Positions 8,009-16,659 of a stretch of 64,000 nucleotides of DNA are shown piece after piece. The notes below the pieces were generated by a model that worked only from the letters and a program-made list of their open reading frames with translations, was not told the DNA's origin and made no database searches. Each line of letters opens with the position of its first letter. The first letter of the stretch is position 1. The position numbers and the translations under genes were made by a program. Source of the stretch: Pseudomonas vanderleydeniana (GTDB lineage Bacteria; Pseudomonadota; Gammaproteobacteria; Pseudomonadales; Pseudomonadaceae); the NCBI RefSeq assembly GCF_014268755.2, contig NZ_CP077093.1, forward strand, positions 5,422,501 to 5,486,500. The letters run 5' to 3'.

Positions 8009-8161
8009 TCAGGCAATCGCCAGGGCCTTCATGGCGACGGAGGCAACACTGGCACCTACGGCCCCGGCCAGCCACTCGCCGGCGACAGAGCCTCCTAAAA
8101 GCGCGAGGGGATCGCCTTTCAGAAGAGTGTTGGAGAAGCCAGACAGCAAAAAGCCCCGGAG
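8009..8161 (-). pseudogene. 5'-truncated frame behind tRNA-Ser, glycine-zipper-like end
   Basis: An uninterrupted frame of 50 codons runs from the tRNA terminator to the stop at 8009-8011. It has normal Pseudomonas codon use and an ordered product ending LALLGGSVAGEWLAGAVG then ASVASVAMKALAIA, which looks like the C-terminus of a real small membrane protein with Gly/Ala packing. The 5' part has no ATG or GTG and no ribosome-binding site; it is cut off at the tRNA terminator. I read it as the remnant of a gene brought in by, or damaged by, an element using the tRNA 3' end. I do not recognise the family. Confidence 0.3.
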
Positions 8162-8182
8162 CTATTAACTACCGGGGCTTTG
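8148..8182 (-). terminator. Terminator of tRNA-Ser
   Basis: On the minus strand, aaagccccgg pairs with ccggggctttttg across a loop of about 12 bases, directly after the tRNA 3' end. The stem is GC-rich and is followed by five T. Confidence 0.85.
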
Positions 8183-8188
8183 CGAATT

Positions 8189-8278
8189 TGGCGGTGAAGG
8201 AGAGATTCGAACTCTCGATACAGTTTCCTGTATACACACTTTCCAGGCGTGCTCCTTAAGCCACTCGGACACTTCACC
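8189..8278 (-). tRNA. tRNA-Ser (anticodon GGA)
   Basis: On the minus strand the 90-base gene runs from the acceptor stem ggtgaag (8278-8272) to cttcacc, discriminator g and an encoded CCA (8189-8191). The long variable arm gtgtatacaggaaactgtatc is typical of class II tRNA-Ser. The anticodon loop ctggaaa has GGA at 8244-8242, reading UCC and UCU. The T-arm has gttcgaat. It has its own promoter (8317-8345) and terminator. Confidence 0.96.
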
Positions 8279-8596
8279 GTATCTCGTCAAACCGATTCAG
8301 TCTGTCGAGGCGCGCTAATGTAGTCGAAAGCGTTCCCGATGGCAAAGGTTTTTTTCAGAATTTTCATGCGGTTAAGTCAAATAGTCGATTTTTCGCCAGG
8401 GACGCCCGCCTCGATCAGGGCAAACCCGCCAATCTCCGGCCCCGCCTGCGGCCTGCGGCACCGATGAAGCAGGCGCCTGGCAGCCCCTCGGCGCCCAACC
8501 AGGGGCCAAAGCCTGACTCACCAGTCAGTCACGGCGCTTTACCTGCCCGGTGCGGCTGGGTAACGTCTGCTCCACTTCTATATAAGGAATTGCGTC
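8279..8596. other. Gene-free interval between tRNA-Ser and the crotonase gene
   Basis: The left part holds the tRNA promoter. The rest (8346-8596) is GC-rich sequence with no convincing frame on either strand. The crotonase promoter must lie near its right end; taaggaattgcgtc before ATG 8597 contains the ribosome-binding site. Confidence 0.6.
8317..8345 (-). promoter_or_regulatory. Sigma-70 promoter of tRNA-Ser
   Basis: On the minus strand ttgcca (-35) and tacatt (-10) are exactly 17 bases apart. They are followed by a GC-rich discriminator (agcgcgcc), which is usual for stringently controlled stable-RNA promoters. The predicted start lies about 30 bases before the mature 5' end of the tRNA. 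Confidence 0.7.
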
Positions 8597-9286
8597 ATGA
8601 GTGAATTGATCTCCTACCACCTCGAAGACGGTATCGCGACGCTGACCTTGAGCAATGGCAAGGTCAACGCCATTTCCCCCGACGTGATTACCGCCTTCAA
8701 TGCCGCCCTGGACCAGGCCACCACCGACCGCGCCGTGGTGATCATCACCGGCCAGCCCGGCATCCTGTCCGGCGGCTATGACCTGAAAGTGATGACCGCC
8801 GGGCCCAAGGAAGCCGTCAGCCTGGTGACTGCCGGCTCGACCCTCGCCCGCCGCCTGCTGTCCCACCCGTTCCCGGTGATCGTCGCCTGCCCCGGCCACG
8901 CCGTCGCCAAGGGCGCCTTCCTGCTGTTGTCGGCCGACTACCGCATCGGTGTCGACGGTCCCTTCAGTATCGGCCTGAACGAAGTGCAGATCGGCATGAC
9001 CATGCACCACGCCGGCATCGAGCTGGCCCGCGACCGGTTGCGCCGCTCGGCCTTCCATCGCTCGGTGATCAATGGCGAAATGTTCTCGCCCAAAGATGCC
9101 GTGGATGCCGGTTTCCTCGACAAGTTGGTCGCCCCAGAAGCCCTGTTGGAAACGGCACTGAACGCCGCCCAGCAGTTGAAGAAGATCAACATGAATGCGC
9201 ACAAGAAAACCAAGCTGAAAGTACGCAAGGAATTGCTGGAAACCCTCGACAACGCGATCATCCTCGATCAGGAACACCTGAACTGA
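8597..9286 (+). CDS. Crotonase / enoyl-CoA hydratase family protein
   Basis: This 229-residue protein of the crotonase superfamily has oxyanion-hole regions in GQPGILSGGYDLKVM (near residue 55) and CPGHAVAKGAFLLLSADYRIG (near residue 100). It is shorter than typical FadB-type hydratases (about 260 residues). The usual catalytic glutamates are not obvious at the normal positions: the second site reads GPFSIGLNEVQIGMTM with one Glu. It may act on an atypical acyl-CoA. A ribosome-binding site (taaggaattg) precedes the ATG. It is followed by its own terminator. Confidence 0.88.
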   Translation: MSELISYHLEDGIATLTLSNGKVNAISPDVITAFNAALDQATTDRAVVIITGQPGILSGGYDLKVMTAGPKEAVSLVTAGSTLARRLLSHPFPVIVACPGHAVAKGAFLLLSADYRIGVDGPFSIGLNEVQIGMTMHHAGIELARDRLRRSAFHRSVINGEMFSPKDAVDAGFLDKLVAPEALLETALNAAQQLKKINMNAHKKTKLKVRKELLETLDNAIILDQEHLN

Positions 9287-9307
9287 TCCCCTGACAGGCC
9301 ACATCGC

Positions 9308-9334
9308 AAAGCCCGACCTCGCGTCGGGCTTTTT
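9308..9334 (+). terminator. Terminator after crotonase gene
   Basis: The sequence aaagcccgac-ctcgc-gtcgggcttttt forms a 10-bp stem with a T tract 20 bases after the crotonase stop. Confidence 0.9.
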
Positions 9335-9477
9335 CTTGCCTGTATAGCTCCACATCCAGTCGATCGAAGGGCTAAAACCCATACCCTTGATTGCCGTATC
9401 CGGTCCTCCTGGCATCGATTGCCGAATCCAGTGCACAACCGTACACTGCCTGACCTTTTGCCAGGGAAGCTCGCCAG

Positions 9478-10206
9478 ATGCTGTTCGTATTGCGCATGTC
9501 ATTGATGGGACTGCACTTCATTATTGCCGGGCTTCTCGGCCTGCTGCTCGTGCTCTGCCGCCCCTTCAACCCGGACAACAGCCGGCTCTGCGCGCGCGTC
9601 TATGCCCGCCCGGCCATGCGCATCCTGCGCCTGAAGCTCGACAGCGAAATCGAGTCTCTACGCGATCAATCGCAGAGCTGCGTGCTCATCGCCAATCACC
9701 AGTCCAACTACGACCTGTTCGTGTTCGGCAACGTGGTGCCCCGGCGCACCGTCGCCATCGGCAAGAAAAGCCTCAAGTGGGTGCCGTTCTTCGGCCAGAT
9801 TTTCTGGCTGGCGGGCAATGTACTGATCGATCGCGGCAATGCCTACCAGGCACGGCGGGCGATGCGGACCACCACCGACACCCTGCAACGCAAGGACACG
9901 TCGATCTGGGTGTTTCCCGAGGGCACCCGCAACCAGGGCCAGGAGTTGCTGGCCTTCAAGAAAGGTGCGTTCCAGATGGCGATCGCCGCCGGCGTGCCGA
10001 TCGTGCCAGTGTGTGCCAGCAACTACGTCCGGCATATGCGCCTCAATCGCTGGCGCAGCGGCCAGGTGATGATTCGCTCGCTGCCGGCGATCCCCACTGC
10101 CGGGCTGACCTCGGAAGACGTGCCCAGGCTGATGGCGCAGTGCCGGGAACAGATGCGCGAATGCATCGAGGCGATGGATCGGCAGGTACAGGCCGAGACA
10201 GCCTGA
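9478..10206 (+). CDS. 1-acyl-sn-glycerol-3-phosphate acyltransferase (PlsC type)
   Basis: The 242-residue membrane-anchored protein has an N-terminal hydrophobic helix (LMGLHFIIAGLLGLLLVL). The acyltransferase motif I is NHQSNYDLF (H-x4-D, near residue 78). FPEGTRNQG (motif III, near residue 146) and VPIVPVCASN (motif IV) follow. This is the full set for lysophosphatidic acid acyltransferases, which make phosphatidic acid at the inner membrane. Pseudomonads carry several paralogues, so the symbol plsC is not certain for this copy. An agggaagctcgccag site precedes the ATG. Confidence 0.9.
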   Translation: MLFVLRMSLMGLHFIIAGLLGLLLVLCRPFNPDNSRLCARVYARPAMRILRLKLDSEIESLRDQSQSCVLIANHQSNYDLFVFGNVVPRRTVAIGKKSLKWVPFFGQIFWLAGNVLIDRGNAYQARRAMRTTTDTLQRKDTSIWVFPEGTRNQGQELLAFKKGAFQMAIAAGVPIVPVCASNYVRHMRLNRWRSGQVMIRSLPAIPTAGLTSEDVPRLMAQCREQMRECIEAMDRQVQAETA

Positions 10207-10346
10207 GCGTTGTCGTTGCAGGCATTTATCGTGGGGGACCGCATCGACTAAAAGCCCTGTGCAAGGCATCGCAATCTTCTGGAGAGAGGCCAGGCAGGCT
10301 AAGCTGCACTTGTCTTTCCCCTTCAAAAGAAGAAGCGATCAGCATT

Positions 10347-11318
10347 ATGGGTAGAGTCGTTGCGGCCGCGGTGTACAGCGCCGGCAAGAAAGTCACCAAT
10401 ATCACCCTCGACGAAGGCGCCGCCTGGGCGGCAAAACCGGGACACTTCGTCTGGATCGGCCTGGAAGAACCCAACGCCCAGGAGCTGGCCAACCTGCAGA
10501 AGCAGTTCAACCTGCATGAACTGGCCATCGAGGATGCCCTGGAAAAACACAGCCGGCCGAAACTGGAAACCTTCGGCGATGCGCTGTTCATCGTCACCTA
10601 TTCGCCGATCCGCAACGAGGGCAAGCTGGAGTTCATCGAGACCCACATCTTTGCCGGCAAGGGCTACATCATCACTTGCCGCAACGGGCACTCGAAATCC
10701 TATGCCCATGTCCGTCAACGCTGCGAAGCCCGCCCGCTCCTGCTGGAGCACGGCGAGGACTTCGTACTCTATGCCCTGCTCGACTTCGTCACCGAGAGCT
10801 ACCAGCCGGTCAGCGAAGCCATTCACGCCGAGATCGACGAACTGGAGAGGAACATACTCTGCAGCACGCTGAACGAGGGGGATATCCAGCGCATCCACCA
10901 TCTGCGTCGCGACGTGCTGCGCCTGCGCCGCCATGTGGCGCCGATGGTCGAAATCAGCGAAGAGGTCTCGCGCCTGGCCTTCCCGTTCATCGACAAGAAC
11001 ATGCGTCCGTATTTTCGCGATGTGCAGATCCACGTGACCCGGCAGATGGAAGACCTGGCGACGCTGCGCGACATCGCCAGCCAGACCATCGAGATCGGCG
11101 CACTGCTGGAGTCGACCCGGCAGAGTATCGTGCAACGCAAGTTCGCCGCCTGGGCGGCGATCCTGGCGTTTCCCACGGCGGTCGCCGGGATCTACGGGAT
11201 GAACTTCCAGAACATGCCGGAGCTGAGCTGGCACTACGGCTACTTCACCGTGCTCGGGGCGATTGTCATTGGCTGCACGGCCTTGTGGGCCAGCTTCAAG
11301 CGCTCGGGCTGGCTGTGA
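10347..11318 (+). CDS. CorA-family magnesium/cobalt transporter
   Basis: This 323-residue protein has a large N-terminal cytoplasmic domain and two C-terminal transmembrane helices. The first (AAWAAILAFPTAVAGIYGMN) carries the signature GMN followed by FQNMPEL, which forms the selectivity loop. The second helix runs into the short tail KRSGWL. It is a pentameric Mg2+ (Co2+) channel of the inner membrane. The ATG at 10347 starts MGRVVAAAVYS; the frame is open far upstream, but that part has no homology-like content and overlaps the acyltransferase gene. Several CorA paralogues exist in Pseudomonas, so it is left unnamed. Confidence 0.92.
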   Translation: MGRVVAAAVYSAGKKVTNITLDEGAAWAAKPGHFVWIGLEEPNAQELANLQKQFNLHELAIEDALEKHSRPKLETFGDALFIVTYSPIRNEGKLEFIETHIFAGKGYIITCRNGHSKSYAHVRQRCEARPLLLEHGEDFVLYALLDFVTESYQPVSEAIHAEIDELERNILCSTLNEGDIQRIHHLRRDVLRLRRHVAPMVEISEEVSRLAFPFIDKNMRPYFRDVQIHVTRQMEDLATLRDIASQTIEIGALLESTRQSIVQRKFAAWAAILAFPTAVAGIYGMNFQNMPELSWHYGYFTVLGAIVIGCTALWASFKRSGWL

Positions 11319-11403
11319 ACCCGGCCTGCAGGTGATCCGGGCCTATGGCAAGCCTGCCTCCCCGAGGGAGACATGGCCCTGGACTGGCCCAAAAAACCGG
11401 GAA

Positions 11404-12132
11404 TCAGGCGGACTTGGCTTGCGGCTTGTGCGCGACGAAACGCATCATCCATTCCGCCACCGTCGTGCCGTGATGATCCTGATCGAGGCTGGCGATGCCC
11501 TTGGAGTAGATCGTCTCGCCAAGGTTCTGCTGGCGAATGTCCAGCAGCGCCCGCGAGTAGTCATGGATGAATTCGGGATGGCCCTGGAAGCACAGCACCT
11601 GGTCGTTGATGTGGTACGCCGCGTACGGGCAGAAATCGCTGCTGGCGATGACCGTGGCGTTCTCCGGCAATTCGGTGACCTGGTCCTGATGGCTGATCAG
11701 CAGCGTCAGCTCTTCACGCACCGGGCTCATCCAGGGGGCCTTGGCCGCCATCTTGTACTGGTGGATGCCGACGCCCCAGCCCTGGTGCGCGCGCTCGGTC
11801 TTGCCGCCCAGCAGCAACGCCAGCAACTGGTGGCCGAAGCAGATCCCCAGCAGTTTGTCGCCACGCTCGTAGCGGTTCAGCAGGTAGGTCTTGAGGGTCT
11901 GGATCCACGGGTCGCTGCCGAAGGAGTCGGCCTTGCTGCCCGTCACCAGGTAGGCGTCGAAAGTCAGGTCGTCACTCGGATAATGGCCCTGCATCACGTT
12001 GTAGATACTGAACTCGGCAGTGATTGGCTGGCGGGAGAACAGACGCTCGAACATCTTCCCATAGCCCTGATACTGCTCGACCAGCTCTGGACGCAGGACA
12101 TCGGTTTCCAGAATGCAGATGTGTAACGACAT
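11404..12132 (-). CDS. Class I glutamine amidotransferase-like protein
   Basis: The product has 242 residues. The nucleophile elbow GICFGHQLLALLLGG (Cys near residue 93) and the histidine of QGHPEF define a class I glutamine amidotransferase (GMP-synthase GATase type). There is no attached synthetase domain. Such stand-alone proteins (YfeJ-like) include gamma-glutamyl hydrolases that break down gamma-glutamyl-amines. Start is ATG 12132 (MSLHICILETD). It is followed on the same strand, after a 112-base gap, by no further gene; the fadB-like gene lies upstream on the same strand. Confidence 0.85.
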   Translation of the reverse strand: MSLHICILETDVLRPELVEQYQGYGKMFERLFSRQPITAEFSIYNVMQGHYPSDDLTFDAYLVTGSKADSFGSDPWIQTLKTYLLNRYERGDKLLGICFGHQLLALLLGGKTERAHQGWGVGIHQYKMAAKAPWMSPVREELTLLISHQDQVTELPENATVIASSDFCPYAAYHINDQVLCFQGHPEFIHDYSRALLDIRQQNLGETIYSKGIASLDQDHHGTTVAEWMMRFVAHKPQAKSA

Positions 12133-12243
12133 AAAAGTACCTGACGCGAAAGACCAAGGAGTGAAATCCGAGCCTGCCCTGAAACACGCGTCCAAGGCAA
12201 GCACGGAACACATCGGCGCCAGGCCAGGTTCAGCTCGCGCCCC

Positions 12244-14385
12244 TCAGAACCGCTCGTCCCTGGCGGCCTTGTCCAGCAGCAGCGCTGGCGGCGCGAACCG
12301 CTCGCCATACTGTTCGCTCAAGTAGCGGGCCCGGGCGACGAAATCCGCCAGGCCGTACTGGTTGATGAACTGCAGCGCGCCGCCGCTCCAGGCGGCAAAG
12401 CCGATGCCGAAGATCGAACCGACGTTGGCATCCGCCGTCGACTGCAATACCCCCTCTTCCAGGCAACGCACGGTTTCCAGGGCCTGTACGAAAAGCAGCC
12501 GGTCGCGCACATCGCGTGGTGGGATCTGCCGCTCGGGCTTCTCGAAGTGCAGCTTCAGGTCCGGCCACAGGTGCTTCTGCCCACCCGCCGGGTAATCGTA
12601 GAACCCACCGCCCGCCGCCTTGCCCGGACGCTCGAACGCCAGCAGGCGGTCGATCACCGCAAACGCCGGATGATCCGGCACCGACCGGCCTTCAGCCAGC
12701 AGGTCACGGGCGGTCTGCTGGCGGATATGACTCATCAGGCTCAGCGACACCTCGTCGGAGACCGCCAGCGGCCCTACCGGCATGCCGGCCTTGCGCGCCT
12801 CGTTCTCGATCAGCGCCGCCGTGATGCCCTCGCCGAGCATGGCAATGCCTTCGTTGGTGAAGGTGCCGAATACCCGTGAAGTGAAGAAACCGCGACGGTC
12901 GTTGACCACGATCGGCGTCTTGCGGATCTGCTGGACGAAATCGAAGCCCCGGGCCAGGGTTTCGTCACTGGTCTGCGCGCCCTTGATGATCTCCACCAAT
13001 GGCATCTTCTCCACCGGGCTGAAGAAATGCAGGCCGATGAACTTGTCCGGTCGCGGCACCGCCGTCGCCAGGCCGGTGATGGGCAGGGTCGACGTATTGG
13101 AGGCGATCACCGCCTCGGCATCGACCACCCGTTGCGCGGCCGCCGACACCCGGGCCTTGAGGTCGCGATCCTCGAACACCGCCTCGATGATCAGGTCGCA
13201 GCCAGCCAGGTCGTCATCCGTGGCCGTTGGCTGGATCCGCCCGAGCGTCACCTCACGCTGCTCAGGGCTCAACCGGCCGCGGGCCACCTGCTTGTCCAGC
13301 AACGCCGCCGAGCGGGCCTTGCCCTGCTCGGCGACCGCCAGGCTGACGTCCTTGAGCACCACCTCGATGCCGGCCACGGCGCTGACATGGGCAATACCCG
13401 CGCCCATCATCCCGGCCCCGAGCACGCCGACCTTGCGGGTGACATGGGGCTCGATCCCCCTGGGACGCGAACCGCCGGCGTTGATCTCGTTCAACTGGAA
13501 CCAGAAGGTGCCGATCATGTTCTTCGCCACCTGGCCGGTGGCGAGCTCGGTGAAATAGCGGGTCTCGATCAGGTGCGCGGTGTCGAAATCGACCTGGGCG
13601 CCCTCCACCGCCGCGCAGAGGATTTTCTCCGGGGCCGGGAAACAGCCGTAGGTCTTGCAGCGCAGGATCGACGGCGCAATGGCGAGCATCTGCGCGACCT
13701 TGGGGTCGCTCGGCATGCCACCCGGCAGTCGATACCCCGGCAGGTCCCAGGGCTGACGAGCCTGGGGATGTTCGATGATCCACGCGCGGGCCTTGGCCAA
13801 CATGTCGTCGACGTCGCTCGCCAGTTCACCGAGCAGGCCGGCCTGCAGCGCCTGCCGAGCCGAGAGCTTCTTGCCTTCGAGCAGGTACGGCAGGGCCTTC
13901 TCCAGGCCCAGCAGGCGCACCATGCGCACCACCCCGCCCCCGCCGGGCAGCAGGCCCAGGGTGACTTCCGGCAAGCCCAGTTGCACGGCCTTGTCGTCCA
14001 GGGCGATGCGGTGCTGGCAGGCCAGGCAGATCTCCCAGCCACCCCCCAGGGCGGCACCGTTGATCGCGGCCACCACCGGCCGCTGCAGGGTTTCCAGCGC
14101 CCGTAACTGCGCCTTCAGCTCGAGTACGCCGTCATGGAAGGCTTGCGCGTGCGCTGGCGTGACCTTGATCAACTCGTTGAGATCACCACCGGCAAAGAAG
14201 GTCGGCTTCGCCGAAGTGATGATCACCCCGGCCAGCTCCTCGCGCTCGGCGGTCAGGCGTGCCACGCAGCCGGCCATCGCCTCGCGGTAGGCGGCATTCA
14301 TGGTGTTGGCCGTCTGGCCGGGCATGTCCAGGGTCAGGACAACGATCCGGTCGGCACCCTTTTCGTAGCGAATGGCATCAGTCAT
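12244..14385 (-). CDS. Fatty-acid oxidation multifunctional enzyme: enoyl-CoA hydratase plus 3-hydroxyacyl-CoA dehydrogenase (FadB/FadJ-like)
   Basis: This 713-residue fusion has an N-terminal crotonase domain (FAGGDLNELI near residue 70; NGAALGGGWEICLACQHRI near 110; GLLPGGGGVVRMVRL near 145). It has an NAD-binding 3-hydroxyacyl-CoA dehydrogenase domain (KVGVLGAGMMGAGIAHVSA near 320; SNTSTLPI; GLHFFSPVEKMPLVEII with catalytic His) and a C-terminal 3HCDH helical domain (VNDRRGFFTSRVF, GNxxFAAW-like IGFAAWSGG). It catalyses hydration and oxidation in beta-oxidation and partners the thiolase encoded 20 bases upstream. It is not the classical fadB gene by sequence; it is a paralogue. Start is ATG 14385 after gggaaacctgcc. 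Confidence 0.93.
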   Translation of the reverse strand: MTDAIRYEKGADRIVVLTLDMPGQTANTMNAAYREAMAGCVARLTAEREELAGVIITSAKPTFFAGGDLNELIKVTPAHAQAFHDGVLELKAQLRALETLQRPVVAAINGAALGGGWEICLACQHRIALDDKAVQLGLPEVTLGLLPGGGGVVRMVRLLGLEKALPYLLEGKKLSARQALQAGLLGELASDVDDMLAKARAWIIEHPQARQPWDLPGYRLPGGMPSDPKVAQMLAIAPSILRCKTYGCFPAPEKILCAAVEGAQVDFDTAHLIETRYFTELATGQVAKNMIGTFWFQLNEINAGGSRPRGIEPHVTRKVGVLGAGMMGAGIAHVSAVAGIEVVLKDVSLAVAEQGKARSAALLDKQVARGRLSPEQREVTLGRIQPTATDDDLAGCDLIIEAVFEDRDLKARVSAAAQRVVDAEAVIASNTSTLPITGLATAVPRPDKFIGLHFFSPVEKMPLVEIIKGAQTSDETLARGFDFVQQIRKTPIVVNDRRGFFTSRVFGTFTNEGIAMLGEGITAALIENEARKAGMPVGPLAVSDEVSLSLMSHIRQQTARDLLAEGRSVPDHPAFAVIDRLLAFERPGKAAGGGFYDYPAGGQKHLWPDLKLHFEKPERQIPPRDVRDRLLFVQALETVRCLEEGVLQSTADANVGSIFGIGFAAWSGGALQFINQYGLADFVARARYLSEQYGERFAPPALLLDKAARDERF

Positions 14386-14404
14386 GGCAGGTTTCCCGAT
14401 CGGT

Positions 14405-15610
14405 TCAGAGACGTTCGATGATGGTGGCAATGCCCATGCCGCCACCGACGCAAAGCGTGGCCAGGCCGTAGCGCAACTGCCGCTGCTCGAGCTCGTCGAG
14501 CAGCGTGCCGAGAATCGCGCACCCGGTGGCGCCCAGTGGATGGCCCAGGGCTATCGAGCCGCCGTTGACGTTGACCTTGTGCGGGTCGACCGCCATGTCC
14601 CGGATGAACTTGAGCACCACCGAGGCAAAGGCCTCGTTGACCTCGAACAGGTCGATATCGCCAATCTGCAGGCCAGCCTTGGCCAGGGCCTTGCGGGTGG
14701 CTGGCGCGGGCCCGGTGAGCATGATGGTCGGGTCGGTCGCGGTGACCGCGCTCGCGACGATCCGCGCCCGCGGCCGCAGGCCCAGCTCACGGCCCTTGTC
14801 CGCCGAGCCGATGAGCATCAGTGCGGCACCGTCGACGATTCCGGAACTGTTGCCCGGGGTGTGTACATGCCGGATACGCTCGACATGGCTGTAGACCCGC
14901 AGGGCCGTCGCATCGAAGCCCATCTGCCCGATCATTTCGAAACTCGGCTTGAGTTGCCCCAGGCCCTCGAGGGTCGAGTCGGCCCGAATGAACTCGTCAT
15001 GGTCGAGCAGCACGATGCCGTTCTGGTCGAGCACAGGCACCAGGGACTTGCGGAACGCCCCGGCCGCCCGCGCCCGCGCGGCCTTCTGCTGCGACTGCAG
15101 GGCGAAGCCATCGACATCCTGGCGACTGAAGCCTTCCAGCGTGGCGATCAGGTCCGCGCCGATGCCCTGGGGCGTGAAGTGGCAGTGCAGGTTGGTCTGC
15201 GGGTCGAGCACCCAGGCGCCGCCGTCGCTGCCCATCGGCACCCGTGACATGGACTCGACGCCACCGACCACCACCAGGTCCTCGAAACCCGAACGGACCT
15301 TCATCGCGCCCAGGTTCACCGCCTCCAGGCCCGAGGCACAGAAGCGGTTGACCTGCACCCCGGCGACACTGACATCCCAATCCGCCACCAACGCCGCCGT
15401 CCTGGCGATATCGGCACCCTGGTCGCCCACCGGCGTCACGCAACCGAGAACGATGTCATCCACTTCACGTGTATCGAGCCCGGTGCGCTGTTGCAATGCC
15501 GTCAACAGGCCAGCCAACAGGTTGACCGGCTTGACGCTGTACAAGGCGCCACCGGCCTTGCCCTTGCCCCGGGGCGTACGCACCGCATCGAATATCAGAG
15601 CCTCTGTCAT
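14405..15610 (-). CDS. Acetyl-CoA C-acyltransferase (thiolase)
   Basis: This 401-residue thiolase has nucleophile Cys in [14 protein letters not shown] (near residue 92), the His of [14 protein letters not shown], and the second Cys in LCVGGGMG near the end. It cleaves 3-ketoacyl-CoA to acyl-CoA and acetyl-CoA. It is the first gene of a two-gene operon with the multifunctional enzyme at 12244, separated by 19 bases, so the pair forms one beta-oxidation unit. Start is ATG 15610 ([18 protein letters not shown]). Confidence 0.94.
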   Translation of the reverse strand: MTEALIFDAVRTPRGKGKAGGALYSVKPVNLLAGLLTALQQRTGLDTREVDDIVLGCVTPVGDQGADIARTAALVADWDVSVAGVQVNRFCASGLEAVNLGAMKVRSGFEDLVVVGGVESMSRVPMGSDGGAWVLDPQTNLHCHFTPQGIGADLIATLEGFSRQDVDGFALQSQQKAARARAAGAFRKSLVPVLDQNGIVLLDHDEFIRADSTLEGLGQLKPSFEMIGQMGFDATALRVYSHVERIRHVHTPGNSSGIVDGAALMLIGSADKGRELGLRPRARIVASAVTATDPTIMLTGPAPATRKALAKAGLQIGDIDLFEVNEAFASVVLKFIRDMAVDPHKVNVNGGSIALGHPLGATGCAILGTLLDELEQRQLRYGLATLCVGGGMGIATIIERL

Positions 15611-15974
15611 GACGTCCTCGAACCGTTCAGGTGGGGAGAAAAGCCGCGTTCCCACCTTAGGCCCGACCCGCCAGGATTCAATGACCGAACCGCTCATCGG
15701 CCTTGACCCTCACGCTCGGACGAACGGTAGCCTGCTAAGGGCCTGATCGTTCGGGTGCCTGCAAGTGTCTAGCAAAAGGCCCGCTAGCCAGCTGGCTATC
15801 TGCCTCATGCCTTTTTAGAAGCTTAATCAACTAAATACATGGCAAAGAGTTCTAAACCAAGTGTGACGCGGGCCCTAAGGTTATTCCTGTGGAGTGGCCG
15901 CCGGGTTTTGCCGGGGCACCAACACCGATTGATCGAGTCGTATCTCAGGAATAACAAAAAGAAGGCAGTCAGCC
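15611..15974. other. Gene-free interval upstream of the thiolase operon and a 31-residue ORF
   Basis: No convincing protein gene lies here. A spaced inverted element cgaacg (15721-15726) and cgttcg (15748-15753) sits about 110-140 bases upstream of the thiolase start and could be a regulator site of the operon. The AT-rich stretch around 15815-15860 probably contains the promoter of the small frame at 15975. Confidence 0.45.
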
Positions 15975-16070
15975 ATGTTCAAGCACTCGAAAGTCCGCCA
16001 GGCCGGTTTGATCGTATTCGCCACCACCCTGCTGCTCATCCTGCCGAACCTCACCAAAGTGGCCGGCTAG
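15975..16070 (+). CDS. 31-residue single-helix membrane peptide
   Basis: ATG 15975 is preceded by aaaagaaggcagtcagcc, a usable ribosome-binding site. It opens a 31-codon frame with a basic start (MFKHSKVRQ), one hydrophobic helix (AGLIVFATTLLLILP) and a short end NLTKVAG. A terminator-like hairpin follows at 16091-16133, so the peptide has its own transcription unit. The pattern (basic N-terminus, one helix) fits small membrane peptides that modulate larger partners. Function unknown. Confidence 0.55.
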   Translation: MFKHSKVRQAGLIVFATTLLLILPNLTKVAG

Positions 16071-16090
16071 AGGCTGTGGAGCTTCTTCAA

Positions 16091-16133
16091 AAAACCGAAT
16101 TATCGCCCCGGTCAACTACCGGGGTACGGTTTT
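16091..16133 (+). terminator. Terminator after the 31-residue ORF
   Basis: The inner stem ccccggt-caact-accgggg (16106-16124) is enclosed by aaaaccg/cggtttt arms, ending in four T. It lies 20 bases after the small frame's stop and 40 bases before the rhodanese gene. Confidence 0.65.
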
Positions 16134-16173
16134 GTGTGCCAATCTTGAGCCATGACTGGATGGAGACAGGTTC

Positions 16174-16650
16174 ATGCGCCATTGGATCGCCGCTACCCTG
16201 ACAGCAGCGGCACTACTCGGCAGCCTCCCGGCCCAGGCGGGGATCATCGATGTAAACCGCGCGGTCGACGAAATCCGCGACGGTGCGCTGATCCTTGACC
16301 TGCGCAACAACAGTGATTTCGCCGCCGGCAACATCCACAACTCGCTGCAGGTCGACCTGACCCTGGAAGACGGCACCGGCATCAGCGCCGAAGGCCTGGC
16401 CTACCAGTTGCGCCTGGTGGTCCTCGACCCGAACGCCACCGTGGTGATCTACAGCGATACCAACCAGCACGCCCTGGAAGCCGAGGACACGCTGATCCGC
16501 CGCGGTTACTTCGGCATCGTCAACGGCGGCAACTACAATGAGCTGCGCGACGCGCTGTTCGACCATGTCGAGGACACCCCGACCTGGGTCTTCGACAATG
16601 ACGACGACATCGCCGACCAATCCACCCCCACCACTGCACCGATCGAATAA
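16174..16650 (+). CDS. Exported rhodanese-like domain protein lacking the catalytic cysteine
   Basis: The 158-residue precursor has a signal peptide (MRHWIAATLTAAALLGSLPAQA) and one rhodanese-like domain. GALILDLRNNSDFAAGNIHNS matches the usual D-R...F..GHIpgA block. At the active-site loop, where active enzymes have a Cys in a C-x4-R loop, it reads VVIYSDTNQHALEAE with no cysteine anywhere in the protein. Sulfur-transfer activity is therefore unlikely; a binding role is more plausible. The C-terminus is acidic (DNDDDIADQ). It lies 9 bases upstream of the cytochrome c gene, and the two probably form an operon. Confidence 0.85.
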   Translation: MRHWIAATLTAAALLGSLPAQAGIIDVNRAVDEIRDGALILDLRNNSDFAAGNIHNSLQVDLTLEDGTGISAEGLAYQLRLVVLDPNATVVIYSDTNQHALEAEDTLIRRGYFGIVNGGNYNELRDALFDHVEDTPTWVFDNDDDIADQSTPTTAPIE

Positions 16651-16659
16651 GTACAACGA

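Noticed and set aside
15839..16201. 120-codon frame over the 31-residue peptide
   Set aside because: Different frame from the small peptide, no ribosome-binding site, composition of a shadow; the shorter frame has better signals.
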